64,000 nt of DNA from Hemerocallis citrina. Taxonomy: Eukaryota; Streptophyta; Magnoliopsida; Asparagales; Asphodelaceae. Every line of letters begins with the position of its first letter. The stretch's first letter is position 1. Made by a program: the position numbers and the translations under genes. This document shows positions 48,502 to 59,750 of the stretch, in pieces. The notes beneath the pieces are model-generated. The model was given only the letters and a program-made list of their open reading frames with translations, had not been told where the DNA came from and did no database searches. The stretch spans positions 207,067,384 to 207,131,383 of the forward strand of contig CM030364.1 in assembly GCA_017893485.1 (NCBI GenBank), read 5' to 3'.

Positions 48502-50340
48502 TTATCAATTATGACATAAATTATCAATTATGACATAAACACACACCTAATTTTGACAAAATAAGAACTTTGGGCTATATTGCATTCGCTAGATTACCTA
48601 ACCCTAGAAGACCTAAAGTAGGATATCGAACAAATATGTGTGTGTACTTGGGTAGTACAGTTGATAATGCTGCAGATAGATTTTTAGATCTATCTTTTAA
48701 CCGAATAATAGAATTTAGAGATGTGGAATTCTTTGAAGATATGTTCATCAAAGATAAAGGCATCATATTATCTAGGTATGGAACACAGAAAATGATCCAC
48801 CTTAGAAAACTATATATAGTTTGACTGACACTAAAACTTCATAAGTTGTTAAGCTAAGAACACTCTTCACTAGAGATATAACACCTAGAACCTATGGTGA
48901 TGATTTTGTGACCTATGCACTGACAGCTAATCCTGTTAGTCTTAAGGAAAGTTTTACGGTCTATGGATGGTTTGCTTTGGACAGAAGCAATTGATGATGA
49001 AATAGATTCTTTATTGTAGAATAACACTTGGGAATTAGTTAATATGACAATAAGAGCTAAAACTATAGGAAGCAAGTGGGTTTTGCAGAAGAAATTTAAT
49101 CCTGACGTAACTGTAGCTAAGAGCACGTATAGTAGCTAAACGTTATACTCAACAATGTGGGGTGGACTATTTTGATATTTACTCACGCATATGTCACATT
49201 GATACAATAAGGATTCTTCTAGACATAACAGCTATTGAAATATTTTTTAATCATCAAATGGTTGTTAAGACTGCATTCCTCAACGGTGATCTTAATGAAG
49301 AAATCTATATGAAACAACCTTTTTTTGCTACTTAAAAGATTCAGAAGATAAAGTTTGCAAATTAAAAAATTCTTGTATGGATTAAAACAAGCACCTAAAC
49401 CGTGGCACGAAAAGTTTGATAAAACAATATGGAACTTAGGTTTTGGATCTAGTAATTCTAACGAAGGCCTTTATTATCATGATGAATCGAATAAAATTTT
49501 CATTAATTGCTTGTATGTTGATGATATGCTTCTTGCTGAAAATGACCTCTATATTGTAATTAAAGTTTAAACTATGCTATGCAAACAATTCAACACTGGG
49601 TGTTGTTGACACCATATTAGACATGAAAGTGAGTTTTGCAAGCCAAGGAATAATACTTAGCCAATCTCACTACATTACAAATGTGTTGCGAGACTGGGGA
49701 TATAGTGATTGCAAAAAATTTTGATACACCTTATGAAAGTACTAAAAAGTTGACACCTAACAATGGTGCAACAGTGAGATAGCTAGACTACACTAAACTC
49801 ATTGAAAGTTTTATGTATGAAATGACATGTACTCGACCCGACATAGCCTTTGCGGTAGGCATGCTTAGTAGGTTCACTAATTATCCATGTAAATCACACT
49901 GGAATGCCACTGAGAGGCTAATAGGATACCTAAACAGTACTCAAGAGTTTGCTTTGTGGAATTCAGGTTATCCTTCAGTATTAGAGGGATATTTTGATGC
50001 ATCGTGGTGCTCAGAAAATGGTGAAAGTCGGTCCACTACTGATTGTGTGTTTACATTAGAAGGAGCAGCTGTCTCATGAAAATTTAAAAGACAAGCAGGT
50101 TTTGTTTTCTCATCCATAGAGTCAGAACTCTTTGTGCTATCTTATGCTGGTGAAGAAGCAAAATGGATGAAAGACCTATTGCTAATTTTTCCTTTGAGAT
50201 GGTTTAAAGCAACCACTCTTAGTCTATTCTACGACAACCAAGATGCAAATACTATAGCAAACAATACTGTTTACAATGGTAAAAGACACGTTGTCGTCCT
50301 CAGACAGGCAAAGTTGAATTATCTCATTAAATAAGTGACT
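48502..50340 (+). pseudogene. Ty1/copia pol remnant (integrase end, RT, RNase H)
   Basis: In order: the post-integrase segment (RLPNPRRPKVGYR, DVEFFEDMF) at 48570-48824; the RT start (ESLRSMDGLLWTEAIDDEID, NTWELVN) near 48930-49110; the RT core at 49355-49570 (KKFLYGLKQAPKPWHEKF, CLYVDDMLL, with the catalytic YVDD kept); and the RNase H region at 49813-50334 (TRPDIAFAVGMLSRF, FDASWCSENGESRSTTDCVF, SSIESELFVLSYAGEEAKWM). Stops and frameshifts separate every block. The 5' part is cut by the LTR ending at 48501. A polypurine-like ACTGTGGGGGT near 50388 is followed by no clear LTR. Confidence 0.85.
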
Positions 50341-51186
50341 ATTGTTCTTAGCAAAGGGGATAAGTAGATGTCAAATTATCAAAACTGTGGGGGTAAATGT
50401 GGTTAAAAACTTTTGAGCTAAAGTTTTAACATCTTAGTTATTTTTATAATTTAGAACCCAAGCTAGAGTCATAGAGTAGTTCAAATTAACTTTTAACATC
50501 AATCTTCAAGCAGTTGACATGCTTTAAATAATTTGAAAAGTTCTGTATATTTATTGTTGATATATAACTTCATCCAAAATTTGCTGATGCTATATATCCT
50601 CAAAATTTACTTAGAATCATCTTTTATTCCAAAAGAAAGTATGAAAACTCTTCGATGTATTTTCGAAGTTTAGAATTGTTGTTATATCATTCTAATTTTA
50701 TGATATATCTCTTTTATGGATTCATGTATCATTCCAATTTTGATGGTTCAGAATTTAACCATAATTGATTTCACAACTCTCTCATTGAAGAAGCAGTCTA
50801 ACTGGTTACAATACTAAATATACCGAAGCATTTAATGATTCTTATAGTTCCAAATAGAAGAGACAATCCTAAAATGATCTAGGCCTTGCTATATAGGGTT
50901 GAGAAGTAACAAGCAATAATTAGCGATATTAAAAAAATAAATTTTAAAAATTTTAAAATATATTTTCTTAGATTCACCCTAAAATATAAACAAATTAAGC
51001 ACCCTGTTATTATTATTATTTTTTTGCTAAGTTCCCTACTAGCATACGTTAGTAGAAAACGAACTAGCTAGTAGGCGAGGAATTCAAGTAAATGAATTTG
51101 CACATGACTTATGAGTGTGTACGCGAGAGAGAGCTCAAATAAGTGTGTAGATAAGTGTGTGACTACGGCTTGTTCCAATAAAACTC
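50341..51186. other. Non-coding AT-rich stretch
   Basis: No coding domain, terminal repeat or RNA gene is recognised on either strand. A (TTA)n-like run lies near 51008. Confidence 0.5.
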
Positions 51187-51431
51187 TAATCTTAACCATT
51201 TATTTACTCAACTATTGTTAGTTATCATAATATCCTCAAAGTTCAAATTTATTTACAGCATAATTATTTATAAAAGTATCACTCCTAAAATAAAAGTTGG
51301 TGCCACTAGAGATAATTTGTAAAGAGTACGTAATAAGTAAAGGGAGTGTCAGATTCGAGACCAAATTATGTCTTGGTATTTATTTCTAAAAATACATTTA
51401 TAAGACGTACAAAGCACGGGCATATTACTAA
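51187..51431 (+). mobile_element. Helitron-like fragment, copy 2
   Basis: It is collinear with 11255-11534, sharing ATTGTTAGTTATCATAATAT and GTGCCACTAG-type blocks. The end AAGCACGGGCATATTACTA is a diverged form of the hairpin-CTAG end. Confidence 0.45.
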
Positions 51432-51591
51432 TAAGTAAATAAATAAATAAATGTTCCAAAGAAAACTTATACAAAGAAAACCATCCAAATCAATGCAACT
51501 AACCAACAGCCATGGCCCACCCGAATTAAGACCAATGACAATGCCGTAATTACAACCAAATTCCAAGATCAAAAAGGTAAGATCTCTCTAA

Positions 51592-52433
51592 GAGTATCCA
51601 CACTCGTTTATCATATTTCCATATTTCCCATATTTTGAGAAACAGAGAGCTGCACTCGATTCTTACTTTGCCATAATTTGAGAATTGGGGAACCATGGCT
51701 TCTCATATTCAAGAAACGGTTTGGAAATTGCCAAATATAGGAAACAAAATATCATGTTCCATCCCCTATATTTTTTAACTTTTTAAGGGGATTGGACATT
51801 ACATGTTGTTTCGTCCTAGTGTTTTTTTTAATTAAAAAAATTGATCGGGCGGTACCTGATGTACCGTCCAAAAATTTAACTTAAAAAAAGGGATCTGACG
51901 CAACATGTTGTCCTCTCCGATGCTTTTTTTGCTTGGACGAGACAACATGTTTCGTCCAAGTTTTAAGGGGGATTTTTATTTTTTTATTATATTGGACTTT
52001 TATACCCTCCAACGGCTATCATTGTTATTTTTTGTCTCCAACAGCTATTCCAACGGCTATTTCAGCAGTTGAGTTCAACTTTAACGTTCACTTTTTCTAT
52101 ATATATGTTTGAGTTTTCAACTACATCTCACCGAAATCATATTTTCCTCATTCTACCAACCGATTCAGAAGTGAAATTATTATCAGAAACAATGGCGAAT
52201 CGTGGTATTAGGGGTAGAGCTTACACAACTGTAGAAGACGTCACCCTTTCCCGAAGCTGGATTACTATAACTCAATATCCTTTGATCGGTGGTGATCAAT
52301 CCGAGATGCAGTTTTGGGATCGCGTATTTTTCCACATTTATGGTTCTTTAAGGTACTCCAACCGACCGAACGACAAACTCTCCTTGTCGATTCCACATAA
52401 TCTCGAAAGAAATCACCCTATTTATTACACTTT
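51592..52433 (+). mobile_element. 5' part of a PIF/Harbinger element, cut by the CACTA
   Basis: The left end GAGTATCCACACTCG, preceded by the triplet TAA, fits PIF/Harbinger. Four short palindromes lie at 51794-51960, and a TATA-like TATATATATG region precedes a partial Myb-like gene. The right end was not found after 62842. Confidence 0.6.
52192..52433 (+). pseudogene. Harbinger Myb/trihelix-like protein, truncated
   Basis: From the ATG at 52192 the frame reads MANRGIRGRAYTTVEDVTLS, then SWITITQYPLIGGDQSEMQF and WDRVFFHIYGSL, a SANT/trihelix-like domain. This is the type that accompanies PIF/Harbinger transposases and is needed for their nuclear import and DNA binding. After about 80 codons it runs into the CACTA terminus at 52434 and stops at 52473 within transposon DNA. 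The C-terminal half is missing. Confidence 0.7.
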
Positions 52434-52703
52434 CACTACAAGAAATTTTCCATATACCAACGGACACCTATAGTGACGGATCTCTAAAACTGTGGGTATA
52501 GATATCATATACCTACAAATGAGATAAAACACTGTGGGTATAGTCCATAATTTATTTTTCCCCAAAATTTTTCATTTTCCCTCTCTCTTCCCCCAAAATA
52601 TTTCATTTTATCCCTCTAAAACTCCTAAATCCCTCTCTCCCCAAACCCAATCTCTAAATCCTCCTCTTCTCGCTGCCGTCGCCCCCCTCTTCCCTGCTAT
52701 CTA

Positions 52704-53211
52704 ATGGCGACTTCAAATCTATTCCCTTGTCGCCTCCTCCCTCTTCCCCTAACCCCATCTTCTCGCTCTAAACTACAAAATTTCACCATCTCCTCTTCGC
52801 TTACCCTAACTCCACTCCATTTCCCATCTTATCCATCGAGTTCGGGTCCCCCATCCCATCACCAGTTATCCGCCAAATCAACCCCTCCAATTCCACGTCG
52901 GATTCCGGCGAGGAGGCCGCAGTCGAAACCGTAGATTCCGAAACCGAAACCGTTGAGGTAACAGAAGAAGTCTAGGAAGAGATTAAAGCTCCGAGGAAAC
53001 CTATAGTCAAGCTCGGTGATGTCATGGGGGTAATTATTTCGATTTTTTTTATTTCTTTTTGGGGGAAAAGATGTATATATATTTTGGTAAATTTGTTAAT
53101 AAGTTGCAATTTTGTGGAGAGCATATTTTGAATAGGAGGGCGGTTGAGGCGGTGGAGACTGAGAGGGTGGTGCCTGATATTAGGACCGGCGACATTGTCG
53201 AGATTAAGCTG
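52704..53211 (+). pseudogene. Plastid ribosomal protein bL19 gene fragment (left arm)
   Basis: Exon 1 (52704-53029) starts with a serine/proline-rich, transit-peptide-like N-terminus (MATSNLFPCRLLPLPLTPSS). After a frame change it ends KAPRKPIVKLGDVMG, followed by a GTAATT donor. Exon 2 (53125-53211) encodes ILNRRAVEAVETERVVPD and IRTGDIVEIKL with a GTAAAT donor. These match the start of plant chloroplast bL19, which sits at the subunit interface of the plastid ribosome. A stop (GTC TAG) and a frameshift disrupt exon 1. The exon 2 acceptor is CAT instead of CAG in this arm. Later exons are absent. Confidence 0.75.
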
Positions 53212-54002
53212 GTAAATATTCGATGATTTTGGAAAATACATATCCCTTCGTAGTTGAAATGTAAGATGCTTTTTGAATAGAGAAAAAAAACACAAGATTC
53301 ATTCACACTTTTTGAAGAATATATGGAATTTATCACCATTATTTAAGTATTAGGTATTGAAGAATGTTTGCAGTTGTTAATAGATGCTTGAGAAGGGAAC
53401 AATGTGTATTGCTCATTGAGACTTGTTAACATAGAGTTGAGAGAAATATTTTTGTATTAGTTGCATAGGTTTTTATTAATTAAGAGCTACTTACTCATGA
53501 GTTACAAATACCATGTGACCTCGGTAGCTCTCCTTCTTGCATACAGATTCTTTTCGTGATTGGTACTATGATTACTCAATGTTTGAGAGTAAAAAATGTC
53601 AGATGACTTTACTTATGGAAAGGAGATTGTTAAAGGAATAGGATAAGTCTGTTGATGGAGAGACTTCAGCTCTGTAAAAGTATTAATAATTTACTAATTG
53701 ATTTGATGATCATCCGTAAATGGATACTCATTTGGGGTTCATGTGAGCAAGAAGTTATATGCTAATGGTTAAACATCCATTTACTTGATTTATATTTGTT
53801 AGAAAGTAATTACTGCATGTGAGTTTTGTTATCTCAAATGCCTTTTTCAATTTTCAATTGTAAGTATCTAAAATATTTATATTGATTTGGGCCATTTGGC
53901 TAAAAGTATCACAACGTATTAATTTATCAGTGTTATTCATGTTACACTTGTGGATATGAATCGTCATTATAACAGACTAGGAAAGCAGAATTTCAAAGTA
54001 TT

Positions 54003-54375
54003 GGGTTGTTTAGATCTTTTAGAAAGATTGTTCAAACAGAAGGACTGCGAGGGTTTTACAGGTCTGATTTCTCTCAGATTCATTTATGCTTCTGGTTTTG
54101 ATGCCATCCAGCATCATCCACTCTATTCGATCTATGCTTCAAATGTAGATTGGCTATTTCCTTTTAGGGGAAACGGTGCTAGTGTTGCCCGAATTGTACC
54201 TTATGCAGCTTTGCATTATATGGCTTACGAGCAATACCGTCGTTGGGTGATCCTTGGTTTCCCTGAGATTGGAAGAGGCCCTGTTCTTGATCTAGTGGCT
54301 GGGTCTATCGCAGGTGGGACTGCAGTCATTTGCACTTATCCTCTTGATTTGGTTCGCACAAAATTAGCTTATCAG
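54003..54375 (+). pseudogene. Mitochondrial CoA-type carrier, exons a and b (left arm)
   Basis: Exon a (up to 54061) encodes [21 protein letters not shown] 106-base intron (GTCTGA...TTTTAG) follows, then exon b (54168-54375): [46 protein letters not shown] and [10 protein letters not shown]. The second PxD-x-x-R signature (YPLDLVRTK) of the mitochondrial carrier family is intact. The sequence resembles plant mitochondrial coenzyme A carriers (CoAc1/CoAc2 type), which bring CoA into the matrix; the assignment is by memory of the family. The first transmembrane repeat is missing. The continuous frame starting at 53950 reads through the intron and is not the true product. Confidence 0.75.
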
Positions 54376-54543
54376 GTAAAATTTGTTAATTCCATACATT
54401 TTTTATATATCTTCAGGAAGTTTAATTTTTGTGAGATTTGAGAAACATTAGGTTTTAGTTATTTCTTTCCAGTCAATAGTCACATACCATCAGATATGAA
54501 GTTAAATTTGGCTTCAACTGAATGGTTATAAATTTTTGAGCAG

Positions 54544-55180
54544 CACTGGAGAAAGGCAACAAAATTTTGGGACTTTAAACATATAAAAAAGGCATCTAGT
54601 TGGAGAAGCGATGAACTATTAAAACTGGAACGTATATCATGGATTCTCAGCCGTTCATCTGTCCTCAACCATGATCTACCTCAGGAAAATGATTCTGAAA
54701 ACTGGCATATACAGGTTAAGATTTTAGTTAATCACATTTCAGTTAATCACACCAGTAACTTTTGCATAATATGCAGATTTTGATGTTTTCAGAATTTCAG
54801 ATTCTTAGGTCTATTGACTCTGGTTCAGTTAAAGGATTTCCAGATAAAGTGTAAGAAGCTCAGGAGCAGGTTCGCTTATGCATTTACTAGCTTCAACAGT
54901 TCACCCAATAAGCAGAGATTTTTACTCTAGTTTTGGTGTTTAAATGACTCGTGAATATTTGTATTATATATTTCATGATGAACATTTGATTCATTTTTTT
55001 TTCACTTTCTAACTTTTTAATGAACCACTGCAGAACCTTGTATTTATAAAGAATCTAGTGGTTGACAAGAGCATCCACACTGCATATGTAAATGCTATTA
55101 GATCCGCAGAGCACTTCATATATATTGAAAACCAATATTTCATTGGTTCATCTTATGGTTGGCTGTCATACAGAAGTGCA
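54544..55180 (+). pseudogene. Phospholipase D exons (left arm)
   Basis: Three blocks: 54544-54714 (HWRKATKFWDFKHIKKASSW, SDELLKLERISWILS, ENDSENWHIQ, ending at a GTTAAG donor); 54801-54869 (ILRSIDSGSVKGFPDKV, then a stop); and 55034-55180 ([37 protein letters not shown]). They follow the region between the two HKD catalytic motifs of plant PLD (delta-like), including the conserved [13 protein letters not shown]. Neither HKD motif is present, so no enzyme activity is possible. The block sits between carrier exons b and c, where the expected carrier exon is missing. Confidence 0.75.
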
Positions 55181-55738
55181 GGGCAGAACTAGATTTTTAT
55201 CAGAAATATTTTTCTTGAGTCATATTCATTTATTTTTTCTAATTCAGTTGTGAATACTATATGATGAACATCTTCTTTGCTGCCACTTGTGTCTGGATGC
55301 TTTTTTATATGCTTTACAAATTGACATAGTTATTCAAATTTATCTAGTTTTAGCTGAGAGTTTCACTTTTTCCAAAATACTTCAGAGTTGTTATATTATT
55401 TGGAATATGTTTCAAGGTGCTTAGAGTTGTTCAAAATTAGCTCTAGTACAAAAAGAAGAGAAAATAAAATAAAATAAAAAGACAAGTGTAAATAGTGAGA
55501 CGGAATGTGGTTGTCTCTAATGTCTCTAAGTTTTATGTTGCAACTTTGTCAAAGCAAGCAACCTTGATAGGGAGAACAATAAATGACCCAAGGTTTTTAC
55601 ATGTGATTTAACTTTTTTATGTTTGTGTCATTTTACTTGGTACTTATGGAAAAGTTGCAGAACCATTCAGTTAAGAAATTATGCAAGTTGAATGAAAATT
55701 TCCATTTGCAAGTGAAACAACTTATAATTTCTTTCCAG

Positions 55739-56138
55739 GTCCAACATTATATGGAATCTTCCCATATTCGGGCCTAAAATTTTTCTTTTTCGAGGAGATG
55801 AAGACTCATGCACATGAGGATCACAAAAATGATGTAATGGTGAAGCTTGCATGTGGATCTGTTGCCGGTTTGTTTGGTCAGACTATTACATATCCCCTTG
55901 ATGTTGTCAGGCTACAAATGCAGGTATACTTCTCATGCTTGCTCTATTAATTCTGACTACCATGAAAATTTTCTGAACAGATAGAGTAGTGAAAGTGGGA
56001 ATGCATTGTTTTCAGGTACAAGCACTCTCAACTTCTAACCAGGAAGTGGCTAAGGGAACATTTGAATGCCTTAGCATGATTATTCAAAATCAGGGGTGGA
56101 GGCAACTTTTTTCTGGGTTAAGCATCAACTATCTTAGG
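55739..56138 (+). pseudogene. Mitochondrial CoA-type carrier, exons c and d (left arm)
   Basis: Exon c (55739-55923) encodes [40 protein letters not shown] and [10 protein letters not shown], with the third carrier signature [11 protein letters not shown]. Exon d (56016-56138) encodes VQALSTSNQEVAKGTFECLS, MIIQNQGWRQLFSGLSINYL and R. Borders are AG/GT. The final exon with the last transmembrane helix is absent. Confidence 0.75.
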
Positions 56139-56821
56139 GTCAGTAAAATATTTCCTTTTGTGCATGAAAATTATACATGTATGTTGACCAATTTGAAATT
56201 AGTGGTCAATGAACTAGGGAACTCGAGATTTTTCCTCCAAACTAGAAGTCTTCTTTCCCAAATTAATGTCAAACATAAGCAATTAGTCAACCTCCTTTTT
56301 GGAATATGCTCATGTGGGCTTCTGCTAAATCTCTTTATTTCTTTAAGGGCACTGTTTGGGCTGATAATAAAAACCTAGGAACCAAAAAAATTAACTTGTA
56401 TGTGGTGATTTTTTTCACAGGGCATTTTTTCTCCTTGAGGCAACCTATGACCAGTTTGGATGGAGAGGTATGAATGTGTTCATTTGTGCAACCCCTCTTC
56501 CATTAGAACTAATAATTAGTATCGAGGCTTTTGCGCTGGTTGATAAATATCTATTTTGCGCTGGTTAATACACTTTTGTGTAAAATTGAATTGAAGATCT
56601 AGAGTACACTGTTCTCTAGATCTCTAGATCATTTATCAATACAGCGCAGTGTGTATTAATTGTCGATCATTTCACTTTAAGTTTTTTGTTTCACAGTGCA
56701 TCCTTTTGCTACGTACTAGTAGACTGGTTCCTATCAATCAGATCTAGAGTACACTGTTCTCTTTTTAAATATTTGTTGATGACCAAAGTTGGATCTTTTT
56801 GCTTTGTTTTGTTTGTGAAGG

Positions 56822-57013
56822 GCTCTCAACAAGCGAGAAATGATTGAACTCGCTCAAAATGCAGCCGAGTTTGTGTTTGCCAACGATGAAGTGAAGAAGG
56901 TTGTAAAGAAGATTTGCAAGATGCTAAAAGAAGATTACTGCAAAGAGAATCAAGATCAATCAAGATCTGGTTGCCGTAAAATAAGAAAATTGTTAGTGTC
57001 GTATCTCAAGTAA
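56822..57013 (+). pseudogene. Unidentified captured terminal exon (left arm)
   Basis: After an AG at 56819-56820 a 63-codon frame runs to TAA: ALNKREMIELAQNAAEFVFA, NDEVKKVVKKICKMLKEDYC and a basic tail ending KLLVSYLK. It looks like a genuine C-terminal exon, helical and lysine-rich. A short candidate exon lies upstream at 56421-56467 (FFLLEATYDQFGW, between CAG and GTATG) but its phase does not join. I do not recognise the gene. Confidence 0.45.
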
Positions 57014-57286
57014 GGAGTTAATTGAATGTTATCTTATAATGTCATTGAATATGTTGATCGTGGTTTAAAGTGTTGATTCTCATGTCTGCACCATGAATTC
57101 AATTGTGTATTTGGTTATTAACTATTTTGTAATTTGACATGCTTGTAATACTTCATTAATTTTTAATATGATTGAAGTTTATTTTTTTTTTAAATTTTGT
57201 TTCATAAACAAACTTATCTATTTTATTGTGTATTAAGTTTATAATTGGATTAATATTATAAAAGAAAATATTAAATTATTATAAGC

Positions 57287-57644
57287 GTAATTAATAAGAA
57301 AAATTGTGTATAGAGCGATGAGTACATATTCAAATAATTGGATGCGAAAACCATCGCTAAAACCTATAGCAATGAAGTTTCAACCGTGGGTATAGGAAAG
57401 CAAAAGGTGTCTTTAAAACTTATACCAACGGATACGAAACCGTGGGTATAACACCGAGGTTTTGTCCAACGGGTGAAAAAACCGTCGCTATAGGCTATAG
57501 TGACGACATTTTGCAGTGGGTATAGCTAATTAAAAACGACGGAAAAATATGTCCGTTGGTATAGGTTTTAAGGGCTATACCTACGATTTTTCGCCTTTTA
57601 CCCACGGATTTTTGCTGTCACTATATGTCAAATTCCTTGTAGTG
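57287..57644 (+). repeat. Central CACTA terminal segment (S), copy 1
   Basis: 358 bp from GTAATTAATAAG to CTTGTAGTG. Directly repeated at 62485-62842 with about four substitutions. It holds at least eight subterminal motifs of the GTGGGTATAG and CCGTTGGTATAG type, probable transposase-binding sites by analogy with En/Spm. Confidence 0.95.
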
Positions 57645-57917
57645 GCTTATAATAATTTAATATTTTCTTTTATAATATTAATCCAATTATAAACTTAATA
57701 CACAATAAAATAGATAAGTTTGTTTATGAAACAAAATTTAAAAAAAAAATAAACTTCAATCATATTAAAAATTAATGAAGTATTACAAGCATGTCAAATT
57801 ACAAAATAGTTAATAACCAAATACACAATTGAATTCATGGTGCAGACATGAGAATCAACACTTTAAACCACGATCAACATATTCAATGACATTATAAGAT
57901 AACATTCAATTAACTCC

Positions 57918-58110
57918 TTACTTGAGATACGACACTAACAATTTTCTTATTTTACGGCAACCAGATCTTGATTGATCTTGATTCTCTTTGCAGTAATCTT
58001 CTTTTAGCATCTTGCAAATCTTCTTTACAACCTTCTTCACTTCATCGTTGGCAAACACAAACTCGGCTGCATTTTGAGCGAGTTCAATCATTTCTCGCTT
58101 GTTGAGAGCC
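57918..58110 (-). pseudogene. Unidentified captured terminal exon (right arm)
   Basis: Mirror copy of 56822-57013 with the same reading frame and stop. Confidence 0.45.
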
Positions 58111-58792
58111 CTTCACAAACAAAACAAAGCAAAAAGATCCAACTTTGGTCATCAACAAATATTTAAAAAGAGAACAGTGTACTCTAGATCTGATTGATAG
58201 GAACCAGTCTACTAGTACGTAGCAAAAGGATGCACTGTGAAACAAAAAACTTAAAGTGAAATGATCGACAATTAATACACACTGCGCTGTATTGATAAAT
58301 GATCTAGAGATCTAGAGAACAGTGTACTCTAGATCTTCAATTCAATTTTACACAAAAGTGTATTAACCAGCGCAAAATAGATATTTATCAACCAGCGCAA
58401 AAGCCTCGATACTAATTATTAGTTCTAATGGAAGAGGGGTTGCACAAATGAACACATTCATACCTCTCCATCCAAACTGGTCATAGGTTGCCTCAAGGAG
58501 AAAAAATGCCCTGTGAAAAAAATCACCACATACAAGTTAATTTTTTTGGTTCCTAGGTTTTTATTATCAGCCCAAACAGTGCCCTTAAAGAAATAAAGAG
58601 ATTTAGCAGAAGCCCACATGAGCATATTCCAAAAAGGAGGTTGACTAATTGCTTATGTTTGACATTAATTTGGGAAAGAAGACTTCTAGTTTGGAGGAAA
58701 AATCTCGAGTTCCCTAGTTCATTGACCACTAATTTCAAATTGGTCAACATACATGTATAATTTTCATGCACAAAAGGAAATATTTTACTGAC

Positions 58793-59192
58793 CCTAAGAT
58801 AGTTGATGCTTAACCCAGAAAAAAGTTGCCTCCACCCCTGATTTTGAATAATCATGCTAAGGCATTCAAATGTTCCCTTAGCCACTTCCTGGTTAGAAGT
58901 TGAGAGTGCTTGTACCTGAAAACAATGCATTCCCACTTTCACTACTCTATCTGTTCAGAAAATTTTCATGGTAGTCAGAATTAATAGAGCAAGCATGAGA
59001 AGTATACCTGCATTTGTAGCCTGACAACATCAAGGGGATATGTAATAGTCTGACCAAACAAACCGGCAACAGATCCACATGCAAGCTTCACCATTACATC
59101 ATTTTTGTGATCCTCATGTGCATGAGTCTTCATCTCCTCGAAAAAGAAAAATTTTAGGCCCGAATATGGGAAGATTCCATATAATGTTGGAC
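58793..59192 (-). pseudogene. Mitochondrial CoA-type carrier, exons c and d (right arm)
   Basis: Mirror of 55739-56138: exon c 59192-59008 and exon d 58915-58793, with the same residues and splice borders. Confidence 0.75.
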
Positions 59193-59750
59193 CTGGAAAG
59201 AAATTATAAGTTGTTTCACTTGCAAATGGAAATTTTCATTCAACTTGCATAATTTCTTAACTGAATGGTTCTGCAACTTTTCCATAAGTACCAAGTAAAA
59301 TGACACAAACATAAAAAAGTTAAATCACATGTAAAAACCTTGGGTCATTTATTGTTCTCCCTATCAAGGTTGCTTGCTTTGACAAAGTTGCAACATAAAA
59401 CTTAGAGACATTAGAGACAACCACATTCCGTCTCACTATTTACACTTGTCTTTTTATTTTATTTTATTTTCTCTTCTTTTTGTACTAGAGCTAATTTTGA
59501 ACAACTCTAAGCACCTTGAAACATATTCCAAATAATATAACAACTCTGAAGTATTTTGGAAAAAGTGAAACTCTCAGCTAAAACTAGATAAATTTGAATA
59601 ACTATGTCAATTTGTAAAGCATATAAAAAAGCATCCAGACACAAGTGACAGCAAAGAAGATGTTCATCATATAGTATTCACAACTGAATTAGAAAAAATA
59701 AATGAATATGACTCAAGAAAAATATTTCTGATAAAAATCTAGTTCTGCCC

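Larger units (their letters stand above)
52434..57286 (+). repeat. Left arm of the CACTA palindrome
   Basis: Reverse complement of 57645-62481. The arms differ only by scattered substitutions, one single-base indel (between about 53340 and 53950) and a 15-base tandem duplication near 54727 in this arm. Confidence 0.95.

Noticed and set aside
52704..52934. 76-codon frame as an independent gene
   Set aside because: It is the transit-peptide-like start of a captured bL19 exon after which the frame shifts. It occurs in both arms of the transposon palindrome and lacks the rest of the gene.
53950..54441. Single continuous 163-codon carrier-like frame
   Set aside because: It reads through a spliced intron (54062-54167) and past a donor site; the family alignment requires a frame switch there, so it is a gene fragment and not a one-exon gene.
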